NCBI RefSeq assembly: GCF_004365705.1
Contig: NZ_SOBN01000001.1
Coordinates: forward strand, 558,001-622,000
Source of the DNA: Streptomyces sp. 846.5
Lineage (GTDB): Bacteria > Actinomycetota > Actinomycetes > Streptomycetales > Streptomycetaceae
DNA length: 64,000 nucleotides
Direction of reading: 5' to 3'
The position numbers and the translations under genes are program-made. Each line of letters opens with the position of its first letter. Positions within the stretch are counted from its first letter, which is position 1. The notes under the pieces are model-generated. The model was not told where the DNA came from. It saw only the letters and a program-made list of their open reading frames with translations, and made no database searches. Shown here piece by piece: positions 9,131 through 16,874 of this stretch.

Positions 9131-10598
9131 CGTGCTCCAGCCGGTCGAGGTCCCGCCCGGTCAACTCCTCGACGCGGCGCATCCGGTAGGCGAGGGTCTG
9201 CCGATGGATGCACAGCCGCGCGGCGGCCTCCTGCCAGGAGCGGTTGGCGTCGAGGAACACCTCCAGCGAGCGTACGAGCTCCGTCCCGTGCTCGGTGTCG
9301 TAGCGGACCAGCGTCCCCAGCACTCCGTCGACGGCGGCCTCCGCCTCACCGAGCGTGCGGGGCAGGAAGAGCGGCATGTCCGTGCCGTAGACGGCCACCG
9401 GCGGTCCGCCGGTACGGGACGCCTCGCGGGCCCAACGGGCCTGGCGCACCGCGTCGGGGATTCGTTGCAGCGAGTGGACGGCCCCGCTGGCACCAATGCG
9501 TCCTGCCTGTCCCAGCTCCTCGGCCAGGAGCTTCAGGGCGGTCTCCGAGCCGTCGATCAGCACGGTCAGCCCGTCGTCCGCGGCCACCAGCAGGAAGCCT
9601 GATCCGCGCGCCGCCAGAGCGCGCCGCAGCTCCGCCTGGCCGGCCCCGGCCGCCGGCTCCGTGGTGACGATCCGCCAGGGCGCGTCGCCCAGGCGCAGTT
9701 CCCGCAGGCTGCGCAGTGTGGCCAGCTCCGAGTCCACCTCGCCGCGGATCAGTTGGGAGAGCAGTCGGGATCCGCTCTGGAACAGCCGCTCCTCGGCCGC
9801 CTCGTGCCGGTCCGCCTCCAGCGAGGCGACCGCCGCCACATGCTGGAGGACGACGAGATCCGGGCTGCCCGTCTCGACCACGCCGACCAACAGGGTCCGG
9901 CCACCGGTTCCGACGGGCTGGACGAGCACGGTGGCGTCGCCCCAGGCCGCGCCGGTCTGAGCCGGCAGCGGCCCGGTACGGCCCTGGACCAGCGTCCTGA
10001 CGATCTCGCGCAGTTCCTCCGGTACGGACGGCTCGCCCGTGCCGGGAGCGGGCCGCAGGGTTCGGCCGTCCACCAGGTACAGCCGCGCCCCCACCTGGCG
10101 GCCCAGCCGTTCCAGCAGCCCGGCCCCGCTGTCACCGCTGAGAGCCGTGGCGCGGTAGCTCTCGTAGACGCGCATGATCTGGGCCAGGCGGGCGAAGCCG
10201 TCGCGCTGGTTGGCGTCGGCGACGGTCTGGGCGAGCAGGACGAAGGGGACCTGGTAGGCCGTCTCCAGGACCGGGAAGCCCAGCGCGTCCGCGGTCCGCA
10301 GGGCGGCGGCGGTCAGCGGCGGGGCGTTCATGCCGGCGCCCACGGCCATGCCGCTGAGCCCGGCCCGCGCCAGCCGGGTCAGGAACTCGACCTGGCGGTC
10401 CTGCTCCGAGGGGATGTTCAGGCCGGTGGTGAGCAGCAGCGCGCCGGATCCCATCCACTCCCAGGGCTCGGCCAGCTCGCAGGTGTGCGCCCACAGCACC
10501 GGCCGGTCCCCGCCGGCCGCACCGGCGAGCAGGGTGCTGTGCAGGGAGGGGATCCCGGCCAGGTCCCGCGCGGTGATCCCGGCCGCTGCGTCCGCCAC
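9084..10598 (-). CDS. PucR-family transcriptional regulator
   Basis: 504 residues. The N-terminal purine-catabolism (PucR) sensory domain begins TARDLAGIPSLHSTLLAG and contains WAHTCELAEPWEWMGSGALL and TTGLNIP. A GGDEF-like middle region follows. The C-terminal PucR helix-turn-helix reads VFLDANRSWQEAAARLCIHR, then QTLAYRMRRVEELTGRDLDR. It is the first intact gene downstream of the broken one-carbon block and is 6 bp from the etfA-folD remnant, so it was probably part of that operon. It likely sensed a metabolite of the pathway. It is full length and has no visible lesion. Confidence 0.88.
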   Translation of the reverse strand: MADAAAGITARDLAGIPSLHSTLLAGAAGGDRPVLWAHTCELAEPWEWMGSGALLLTTGLNIPSEQDRQVEFLTRLARAGLSGMAVGAGMNAPPLTAAALRTADALGFPVLETAYQVPFVLLAQTVADANQRDGFARLAQIMRVYESYRATALSGDSGAGLLERLGRQVGARLYLVDGRTLRPAPGTGEPSVPEELREIVRTLVQGRTGPLPAQTGAAWGDATVLVQPVGTGGRTLLVGVVETGSPDLVVLQHVAAVASLEADRHEAAEERLFQSGSRLLSQLIRGEVDSELATLRSLRELRLGDAPWRIVTTEPAAGAGQAELRRALAARGSGFLLVAADDGLTVLIDGSETALKLLAEELGQAGRIGASGAVHSLQRIPDAVRQARWAREASRTGGPPVAVYGTDMPLFLPRTLGEAEAAVDGVLGTLVRYDTEHGTELVRSLEVFLDANRSWQEAAARLCIHRQTLAYRMRRVEELTGRDLDRLEHVTEFFLALRTRRLLD

Positions 10599-10604
10599 GT
10601 CCCG

Positions 10605-11285
10605 TCAGCCCCTTCCGCTGCCGCGCTCGGCGGCCTCCACGACGTTGGCCAGCAGCATCGCGCGGGTCATCGGGCCGACCCCGCCGGGCATCGGGGCCAG
10701 CCAGCCGGCGACCTCCCGTACCTCGGGGGCCACATCGCCGACGAGCCGTCCGTCGACGCGGGTGATGCCCACGTCGAGCACCGCGGCGCCGGGCTTGACC
10801 AGGTCGGCGGTGACCAGCCCGGCGACGCCCGCCGCTGCGACGACGATATCGGCGCCGCGCAGATGGCGGGCCAGGTCTCGGGTGCCGGTGTGGCACAGGG
10901 TGACGGTGGCGTTCTCGCTGCGGCGGGTCAGCAGCAGCCCGAGCGGCCGGCCCACAGTGACGCCGCGGCCCACGACCACGACCTCGGAGCCGTCCAGCGG
11001 TACCTCGTGGCGTCGCAGCAGTTCGACGATGCCGCGGGGGGTGCAGGCCAGCGCCTCGGCCTTGCCGATCGCGGCATGGGCACGACGGCCCGCCGTGGTG
11101 ACGGTGCGGATCGCGGTGGCGCCGTGCCGGGCCAACTCCTCCAGTACGGCGGCGATGTCGTCACCGCCGTCGAGGAAGACCACGGCCGTGGGTTCGCCGA
11201 GACCGCCGGCGAGGGCCAGCAGTTCCAGGGTGGACGAACGGACCGCACCGTCGGCGTGGTCCGCCAGTACCAGGACGTCTGTCAT
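10605..11285 (-). pseudogene. Fused remnant: ETF alpha N-terminus joined to FolD C-terminus
   Basis: The open frame of 226 codons is a chimera. Residues 1 to about 62 are the start of electron-transfer-flavoprotein alpha ([20 protein letters not shown], then GEPTAVVF and HGATAIRTV). From about residue 74 it is the C-terminal NAD(P) domain of methylene-THF dehydrogenase/cyclohydrolase FolD ([60 protein letters not shown]). The FAD domain of EtfA and the N-terminal catalytic Tyr/Lys half of FolD are absent. One in-frame deletion with its joint near 11066-11102 would explain this. The product should lack both parental activities. It could be translated, as the frame, start and RBS region are intact. 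Confidence 0.85.
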
Positions 11286-11315
11286 GGTTCGGCTCCTTTT
11301 CTCCTTGAGTGCGAT

Positions 11316-12088
11316 CTACTTGTGTGCGGCGAGGAAGTCGGCCAGCTGCGCTGCGCCCTGGCCCTCGTCGGTGACGACGGTTCCGCGCTGCCGCGCCGGG
11401 CGCGGGGTGGTGTCGAGCACCCGGGTGGCGGGGGCCAGGCCGGGGTGCGTGGCATCGAGACCCAGGTCGGAGAGGTCCCAGGTGAGGACGGGCTTCTTCT
11501 TGGCGGCGAGAATGCCCTTGAAGGTGGGGTAGCGCGGCTCGCCGGACCGGTCGGTGACCGACACCACGGCGGGCAAGGCCGTTGAGAGCTGCTCGCTCCC
11601 CCGGTCACCGTCCCGACGGACCGTCAGCAGTGAGTCACTCAGCTCGATTTGGGCGGCGAGCGTGGTGTGGGCCACCCCGAGGCGCTCGGCCAGCATGGCC
11701 GGAATCACGGACCCTGCCCCGTCGGTGGAGGCCATTCCGCACACCACCAGGTCATAGCCGAGGGCCTGCACCGCCTTGGCCAGGACCAGCGAGGTGGTCA
11801 GGTAGTCGGCACCCGCGAGGCACTCGTCGCTGACGTGCACCCCCCCGGTCGCCGCCCATGGCCAGGGGCCTTGCGCAGGGCGTCGGCTGCGTCCTCCGGA
11901 CCCATCGTCAGATGGGTGACCTGGGCGCCGGGATGCTGTGCGGCCAGCAGCAGGGCCTGCTCGACGGCGTACTCGTCGAGCTCGGACAGCCTGCCGTCGC
12001 ACAACTCCCGGTCCAGGAGGCCGTCGTCAGTGAAGCAGCGGTCACCCGCACTGTCGGGCACATGCTTGACCAGGACCACGATGTTCAT
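11316..12088 (-). pseudogene. etfB: Electron transfer flavoprotein beta subunit, frameshifted
   Basis: The ATG at 12088 begins MNIVVLVKHVPDSAGDR and reads correctly to DAADALRKA. It then runs out of frame within a run of four C on the coding strand (plus-strand G run 11864-11867). Removing one C restores KALAMGGDRGVHVSDECLAG and the complete remainder (YDLVVCGMASTDG, PAMLAERLGVAHTT, FKGILAAKKKP) to the stop at 11316. The corrected length, about 257 residues, is normal for EtfB. ETF would accept electrons from dimethylglycine dehydrogenase. A sequencing or assembly error in the homopolymer is the alternative, but the lesions on both sides make true decay credible. Confidence 0.85.
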
Positions 12089-12106
12089 CAGCTGCTCCTA
12101 TGGGTT

Positions 12107-12340
12107 TCAGGTGAAGACGACGGTGCGGTGCCCGTTGAGCAGCACCCGGTGCTCGGCGTGCCACTGGACCGCACGGGCCAGCGCTCCGGCCTCCAAGTCA
12201 CGGCCGAGAGCGGCCAGTTGCTCAGGGGTCAGCCCGTGGTCGACCCGGGCGTAGGCCTGCTCGATGATCGGGCCCTCGTCCAGGTCGGCGGTGACGTAGT
12301 GCGCGGTGGCGCCGACGACCTTGACGCCGCGGGCGTGCGC
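12107..12340 (-). pseudogene. purU: Formyltetrahydrofolate deformylase, C-terminal fragment
   Basis: Seventy-seven codons plus stop encode the end of PurU: AHARGVKVVGATAHYVTADL, DEGPIIEQAYARVDHGLTPE, then GALARAVQWHAEHRVLLNG. About 210 N-terminal residues (ACT domain and the first half of the formyl-transferase fold) are missing. It follows, in the same frame, the head of a dimethylglycine-dehydrogenase gene, separated only by the TAG at 12341-12343. PurU would release formate from formyl-THF made from demethylation carbon. The fragment has no start signal of its own. Confidence 0.87.
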
Positions 12341-12778
12341 CTAGTAGAGCGAGCCGACCACGCCGTCCGGGTTGAGCAGCGGGAACAGCTCGGCGGTGGA
12401 GTCGGGGCCGAGCAGCTGGGTGCGGATGCCGTGGCCGCGCGACACGGAGGCCTGGCGGCGCAGTTCCTCCCAGCGGTCGGCCCTGGTGGCGAGGTGGATG
12501 GTGCCGGTGCGCTCGTAGCCGGTGGACAGACCGGTGTCGGCCTCCAGGGTGCGGAACACCTCCAGGCTGCGCTGGACGATCTCGCGGGTGCCGTAGGTCG
12601 GGCGGGCCTGGGTGACCAGGCCGGCGGCGTGCCAGGTCGTGCCCGAGGTCAGCTGCTTGCGTTCGAGGACGACCACGTCGGTCCAGCCCCGCTTGGCGAG
12701 GTGATAGGCGGTGCTGCAGCCGATGACGCCGCCACCGACGATCACCACCTGGGCGCGGGTCGGAAGGGTTCGGTCCAC
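12341..12778 (-). pseudogene. Dimethylglycine/sarcosine dehydrogenase-like FAD enzyme, N-terminal fragment
   Basis: The GTG at 12778 (RBS GGAGA) opens a frame of 145 codons that ends at TAG 12341-12343. It contains the FAD motif VVIVGGGVIGCSTAYHLAKR, then VVVLERKQLTSGTTWHAAG and LFPLLNPDGVVGSLY, characteristic of DMGDH/SDH proteins of about 800-850 residues. Only about 17 percent remains. The intact enzyme would have demethylated dimethylglycine with ETF as acceptor. The cut falls in the middle of a conserved stretch, and purU sequence follows in the same frame, showing a deletion of several kilobases. Confidence 0.87.
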
Positions 12779-13021
12779 CTGGGGGTCTCCTTGGTACGGA
12801 CGGACTGGGTCCGTGGGGTGGTGCGGGACGGGGGTGCCGGGACAGCGGCACCGGAGCACCCCCGGCCGGTACGAGTCTGGGCGCGGCGGGGGGAGGGCGG
12901 GTACTGGCCTGGCTCGACAAGCGGACGGCTCGTCTTGTGCGCGTGGATGAACGAGCGACGGAGCCGGGGCAGCGCAGGGCAAAGCACCCCGCCGGGCGGG
13001 GTCGGCGGGGTAACGGAGGTA

Positions 13022-13660
13022 CTACGGCTGCCCGGCGGGCGGGCGGAACGGCAGCGGCGCGGTCAGACCCAGCTCGCGGCCGATCAGCTCCCCTACGGCG
13101 AGCTGACTGGCTGTCAGCGCCTCGGGCGTGCCCAGCAGCATGGCCTGCAGACCGAAGCCGTCCAGCAGGGCGAGGATCCGGGTGACGGTCGCGTCCGGGT
13201 CCGGACAGGCGAACTCGCCGGCCTTCACCCCGTCCGCGACCACCGCGGTGAACTCCTCGCGCAGCTTGCCGTAGAGGCTCTCCACGGTGCTGCGCAGGCT
13301 GGGGTCACGCACCGCGTGCAGCCACAGCTCCATCCACAGCAGCCACTCCTCGCGCAGCCCGGTGTCGGCGGGCAGCGAGTAGGTGATCAGGTCGGCCAGC
13401 CGCTCGGTGATCCCGGCCCGGGCGCCGGGGGTGCCGCTGAGGCGCAGCACTCCGGCCCGGTCGTAGGCGTGCACCAGGGCGGCGTCCAGCAGGTCGGCCT
13501 TGGTGGCGAAGTGGTAGTGGACCAGGGCGGTCGAGACCTCGGCGTCGCGCGCGATGTCGCGGATCTTCGCGCCCTCCAGCCCGTTGCGGGCGATGTGGGA
13601 GCAGGCGGCTTCGATGATCCTCGCCCGGGCGCCGGTGGTGGTTTCGCTGTCGCTCTTCAT
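13022..13660 (-). CDS. TetR-family regulator of the Rieske oxygenase locus
   Basis: 212 residues. The N-terminal HTH is AKIRDIARDAEVSTALVHYH followed by FATKADLLDAALVHAYDRAG. The rest is a ligand domain with no specific signature. Its start overlaps the Rieske oxygenase stop by 4 bp, so the two are co-transcribed. The palindromes at 14826-14859 upstream of the oxygenase are its likely operator. It probably senses a methylated amine or demethylation product. The gap 12779-13021 to the next remnant downstream holds only the RBS and leader of that remnant. Confidence 0.87.
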   Translation of the reverse strand: MKSDSETTTGARARIIEAACSHIARNGLEGAKIRDIARDAEVSTALVHYHFATKADLLDAALVHAYDRAGVLRLSGTPGARAGITERLADLITYSLPADTGLREEWLLWMELWLHAVRDPSLRSTVESLYGKLREEFTAVVADGVKAGEFACPDPDATVTRILALLDGFGLQAMLLGTPEALTASQLAVGELIGRELGLTAPLPFRPPAGQP

Positions 13661-14802
13661 GTCCGGGAGACATCATGCCCGAGCAGACCGGTGTCTGCCA
13701 GCGACTCCCGCAGCCGGTCGGCGAACCAGCCGACGGCCACCTCGCGGCTGGAGAGCGGCCCGAACTCGAAGCCGGGATTGGCGCTGCCGCGCTGCACCCG
13801 GACCACCACGCCCTCGTCCTCCCCGGTGACCAGGTTGTTGATGGCGATGTTCAGTCGCTGCACGACCTTGGTGCGCAGCCCGGAGCCGGCCGCGCGGTAC
13901 TGCGACATGCAGATGTGGCTGAGGTTCGGGGACTCGGGCACGATCCGCCACACATTGACCTGGTCGGGGTACAGGTCGAGCATCGTGTTGGGGTAGATCA
14001 GGGCGTAGCGCCAGACCCGGGCGTCCTCCTCGGACAGGCCCGGCATCGGGCGCACCAGCTTCTGGTAGGCGCGCTCCACCCGGTTGCCGGAGGGCTCGTC
14101 GCGCAGCGGGGCCTCGAAGAAGGTGAAGCCGGGGTGGGGCGTCGCGGTGTACTTCTGGTACTGGTAGAGCCTGGTCAGCCCGGGGTGGGCGGTGGGGACG
14201 TGGTAGCCCTCCAGGTAGTTGTCGATCAGCACCTTCCAGTTGGAGCCCTGGTCCCACTTGGGGTCCCAGGCGTGGACGCCGAGGCCGGGGCCGAACTGCT
14301 CCAGCGGACCCTTCAGATAACGCCCCGCCAGCTCCTCCAGCCCGGCCAGCTGCTCGCCGAGCGGGGTCGCCGCCAGGTCCAGGTTGACGAAGACCAGACC
14401 CATCAGGGTGTCCACCTGGATCTTGGGTAGCCCCAGCCCGGCGCGGTCCAGGCAGTCGAAGCTGCGGGCCTCGGGCGCGGCCAGGAACGAGCCGTCGTAG
14501 CGGTAGGTCCAGCCGTGGTACGGGCAGCGGATGCCCTTGGTCTCGAAGGCGCCGCGCCCGGTGCCCAGCACCGCGCCGCGGTGCCGGCAGGCGTTGCGGA
14601 TGCCATTCAGCTCGCCCTCCTGGCCGCGGACCACCATCACCTCGTAGCGGCCGACCTTCTGGGCGATGTAGCTGCCCGGGTTCGGCAGATCGCTGACATG
14701 GCCGACGACCTGCCAGGTCCGTTCGAAGACGGCTTCCTGCTCGGCGTCGAAGGCGGCCTGGTCGTGGTACAGCCGGGCCGGCAGCAGTCGGGTCTCGCTC
14801 AT
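13657..14802 (-). CDS. Rieske non-haem iron oxygenase alpha subunit (glycine betaine monooxygenase GbcA-like)
   Basis: 381 residues. The Rieske [2Fe-2S] ligands are Cys72 and His74 (ACRHRGAVLG), then Cys93 and His96 (RCPYHGW). The mononuclear iron site is in IDNYLEGYHVPTAH (His201, His206, with Asp194 bridging). The fold and length fit the choline/glycine betaine/carnitine-type monooxygenases, which remove one methyl as formaldehyde. The local set of sarcosine oxidase and dimethylglycine dehydrogenase remnant supports glycine betaine as substrate. The likely reductase partners are encoded divergently (15256-16743). Stachydrine-type or carnitine substrates cannot be excluded. Confidence 0.85.
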   Translation of the reverse strand: MSETRLLPARLYHDQAAFDAEQEAVFERTWQVVGHVSDLPNPGSYIAQKVGRYEVMVVRGQEGELNGIRNACRHRGAVLGTGRGAFETKGIRCPYHGWTYRYDGSFLAAPEARSFDCLDRAGLGLPKIQVDTLMGLVFVNLDLAATPLGEQLAGLEELAGRYLKGPLEQFGPGLGVHAWDPKWDQGSNWKVLIDNYLEGYHVPTAHPGLTRLYQYQKYTATPHPGFTFFEAPLRDEPSGNRVERAYQKLVRPMPGLSEEDARVWRYALIYPNTMLDLYPDQVNVWRIVPESPNLSHICMSQYRAAGSGLRTKVVQRLNIAINNLVTGEDEGVVVRVQRGSANPGFEFGPLSSREVAVGWFADRLRESLADTGLLGHDVSRT

Positions 14803-14825
14803 CCGGGACTCCTCGAAATTGGGGG

Positions 14826-14859
14826 GCTGACTTTCAAGTCAGCCTGACTCTAGAATCAG
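14826..14859. promoter_or_regulatory. Tandem palindromes between divergent oxygenase and reductase operons
   Basis: GCTGACTT-TC-AAGTCAGC (14826-14843) is a perfect 8-bp-arm palindrome. It abuts a second near-palindrome, CTGACTCTAGAATCAG (14844-14859). The pair fills the gap between the minus-strand Rieske gene (start 14802) and the plus-strand gene at 14864, so one bound protein could control both. The TetR protein encoded at 13022-13660 is the obvious candidate. No binding data are available. Confidence 0.7.
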
Positions 14860-14863
14860 CGGC

Positions 14864-15259
14864 ATGAGACGTCAACGACTCCGCTGGCTCGGTTTGACCG
14901 CCGAGCCGGAACGCGACCTCCCCCATACACTCGCTGTGCTGCAGGCACGCGGAACGCCCAGCGGGGAGGCGGTACGGGAGCAGCGCCGGCTGGCCGAGCG
15001 TTCCGTCCTGCACGGCACCGAGCGGAGCTGGCTGCGCTATCTGGACGACGCTGCGCTCCAGGTCCCGGCGGCTCCCCCCGCCGACCCGGTGGTGCGCGCC
15101 GCGGCCGTCGTGGTCGCCGAAGTCGTCCTGAACCACCACCGACTGCTCGCCGGGTTCCCCGGCCCCGCCTACGACGACGCCGCCCTGGAAAGACGCCGCA
15201 TGCGCGCCTTCCTCGCGGAAGTCCATGCGGAAGACCGTGCCCAAGGAGGCGCCACATGA
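14864..15259 (+). CDS. Small protein of unknown function coupled to the NuoF-like gene
   Basis: 131 residues, Arg/Ala/Leu rich, with no Cys, no membrane helix and no signal peptide. I recognise no domain. The middle (RAAAVVVAEVVLNHHRLLAG) is predicted helical. Its ATG lies only 5 bp after the second palindrome, and its stop overlaps the NuoF-like start (ATGA), so it is the first gene of the electron-transfer operon. It may be an assembly or docking partner of the oxygenase system (inference from position only). A NuoE-type subunit is excluded by the absence of cysteines. Confidence 0.65.
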   Translation: MRRQRLRWLGLTAEPERDLPHTLAVLQARGTPSGEAVREQRRLAERSVLHGTERSWLRYLDDAALQVPAAPPADPVVRAAAVVVAEVVLNHHRLLAGFPGPAYDDAALERRRMRAFLAEVHAEDRAQGGAT

Positions 15260-16527
15260 TCACCCAGTCCGCCGTACGGATCCGCCCGCTCCCCGGAGCC
15301 GCGACCCGGCTGCTCCTGGACCAGCGCCAGGAGTGGGAGGGGCTCGCCGACTACCTCCCCCGGCACGGCTACGCCCGCTCCCCCGACTCCGCCGAGATCC
15401 GGGCCCTGGTGGACGCTGCCGACCTGCGCGGACGCGGCGGAGCCGGCTTCCCGACCGCCGTGAAGATCGCCGCCGTCGCCGACTCCCCGAACCCGGTGCG
15501 CTGCGTGGTCGCCAACGGCGAGGAGGGCGAGCCGGCCAGCGTGAAGGACCGCTACCTGCTGCGACACCGCCCGCACCTGGTCCTGGACGGTCTGATGCAC
15601 GCCGCCCGCGCGGTCCGGGCCGACCGGGCCTACGTCTACGTCTCCGACGCGGCGTCAGCCCGCAGCGTGCGCACCGCACTTGCCGAGCGGCCGCCCGCGG
15701 TCCCGGTGCATGTCGTCACCGTCCCCGCCGGATATGTGGCCGGCGAGTCGTCGGCCGTGGTGCGCGCCATCAACGGCGGGCCCGCCAAGCCGACGGCCAA
15801 GCCGCCGCACCCCTACGAGCAGGGCGTGGGCGGGGTCCCGACCCTGGTGCAGAACGTGGAGACCCTCGCCCACCTGGCCCTGCTGGTCAGCCACGGGGTG
15901 GACGCGCACCGCGCGCACGGCACCCCCGAGTGCACCGGCACCTTCCTGCTCACCCTGTCCCCGCCGCGGGGACCCGCGGTGCTCACCGAGACGGCCTACG
16001 GCACGGTCCTGGGCGACGTCGTCGCCGAGCACCTGGGCCCGGTCGACGTCACCGGGGTGCTGATGGGCGGCTTCGCCGGCGGCATCCTCGGCCCCGAGGC
16101 GCTGGGCCTGCCGCTCACCCACGACGCCGTCCTGCACGCCGGCGGCCTGCTGGGCTGCGGCGCGGTGGCCCTGCTCGGCCCGGACGACTGCCCGATCTCC
16201 GCCGCCGCGGACATCGCCGCCTACTTCGACCGGGAGAACGCCGCCCAGTGCGGCCCCTGCATCAAGGGCACCGACGCCATGGCCGCGGACCTGGCCGCGC
16301 TCGCCTCCGCCCGAGCCGGAACGGCCGAGGTCGACCGCCTGGAACGCCTCTCCACCAACCTGCGCCGCCGCGGCGCCTGCGGCCTGCTCGACGCCGCCTG
16401 CGCCGCGACCGCCTCCCTGCTCAGCCGGCACCGCCCCCTGGTCGACGCCCACCTGGACGCAGCCTGCCCCGACTGCGCCGCCAACCCTCCATGCAGCGAC
16501 GACACCCGTTTCCGCATCACCTGGTAA
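15256..16527 (+). CDS. NuoF-like NADH:FMN iron-sulfur flavoprotein
   Basis: 423 residues. The NADH/FMN motifs of the complex I 51-kDa family are present: LRGRGGAGFPTAVKI (about 57-71) and NGEEGEPASVKDRYLLRHRP (about 88-107). An SLBB-like section follows, then GVGGVPTLVQNVETLAHLAL. The cluster region reads QCGPCIKGT with a later RRGACGL. Compared with NuoF's CxxCxxC plus Cys, the first Cys seems replaced. An extra ACPDC lies near the C-terminus. It probably oxidises NADH and passes electrons to the ferredoxin encoded 21 bp downstream. Its position opposite the Rieske oxygenase suggests it serves as that enzyme's reductase. Confidence 0.8.
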   Translation: MITQSAVRIRPLPGAATRLLLDQRQEWEGLADYLPRHGYARSPDSAEIRALVDAADLRGRGGAGFPTAVKIAAVADSPNPVRCVVANGEEGEPASVKDRYLLRHRPHLVLDGLMHAARAVRADRAYVYVSDAASARSVRTALAERPPAVPVHVVTVPAGYVAGESSAVVRAINGGPAKPTAKPPHPYEQGVGGVPTLVQNVETLAHLALLVSHGVDAHRAHGTPECTGTFLLTLSPPRGPAVLTETAYGTVLGDVVAEHLGPVDVTGVLMGGFAGGILGPEALGLPLTHDAVLHAGGLLGCGAVALLGPDDCPISAAADIAAYFDRENAAQCGPCIKGTDAMAADLAALASARAGTAEVDRLERLSTNLRRRGACGLLDAACAATASLLSRHRPLVDAHLDAACPDCAANPPCSDDTRFRITW

Positions 16528-16548
16528 CACCGGAAAGAGGAACCACCC

Positions 16549-16743
16549 ATGAAGATCGACGTCGACGGAAACAAGTGCCAGGGCTACGGCCTGTGCGCCG
16601 AGGTCGCCTCCGCCCTGTTCGTCCTGGACGACTTCGGCTTCGCCGCCGCCTCGGGCGACGGCACCGTCCCCCCGGAGCAGGTCCAGGCCGCCCTGCAAGC
16701 CATCAACGAATGCCCCGCCTCAGCAGTACGCCGACTCGACTGA
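16549..16743 (+). CDS. [3Fe-4S]-type small ferredoxin
   Basis: 64 residues. Three cysteines are arranged as Cys10-x5-Cys16 ... Cys55-Pro (KCQGYGLCAEVA, NECPASAV), the pattern of single-cluster 3Fe-4S ferredoxins usually paired with P450s in actinomycetes. It follows the NuoF-like gene by 21 bp with a GAGGAA RBS. No P450 is encoded nearby, so its partner is probably the Rieske oxygenase (inference). Confidence 0.88.
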   Translation: MKIDVDGNKCQGYGLCAEVASALFVLDDFGFAAASGDGTVPPEQVQAALQAINECPASAVRRLD

Positions 16744-16874
16744 GCCGCTCCTACGGCGCCGTCTGCTTCGCCTTTAGGGGCGCGGGGCTCTGCTGTCTGA
16801 AAAGCGTGCGCGACAAGCCCCGACGGCCCGGTCACTCCCTCGACGGAGCGCACCCCCCCCCACCGCGGGGGGGC
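16744..16874. other. Convergent intergenic region with GC-rich hairpin-forming runs
   Basis: This region separates the convergent ferredoxin and accA genes. It contains TTTAGGGGCGCGGGGCTCTG (16774-16793) and a later GCGCGACAAGCCCCGACGG. These resemble a degenerate form of an intergenic motif that is frequent in streptomycetes. Next to accA a C10 run pairs with GGGGGGG around CACCGC (about 16851-16872). A bidirectional terminator is likely. Confidence 0.45.

Noticed and set aside
10605-12778. Programmed frameshifting or stop readthrough as an explanation for the broken ETF/PurU genes
   Set aside because: Readthrough cannot restore the missing domains of FolD, EtfA, PurU or DMGDH. Deletion explains all scars, and no slippery-pseudoknot signal was seen.
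12341-12982. Upstream extension of the dimethylglycine-dehydrogenase fragment to 12982
   Set aside because: The added residues are Pro/Arg-rich with no family similarity. The FAD-motif start at GTG 12778 has an RBS.
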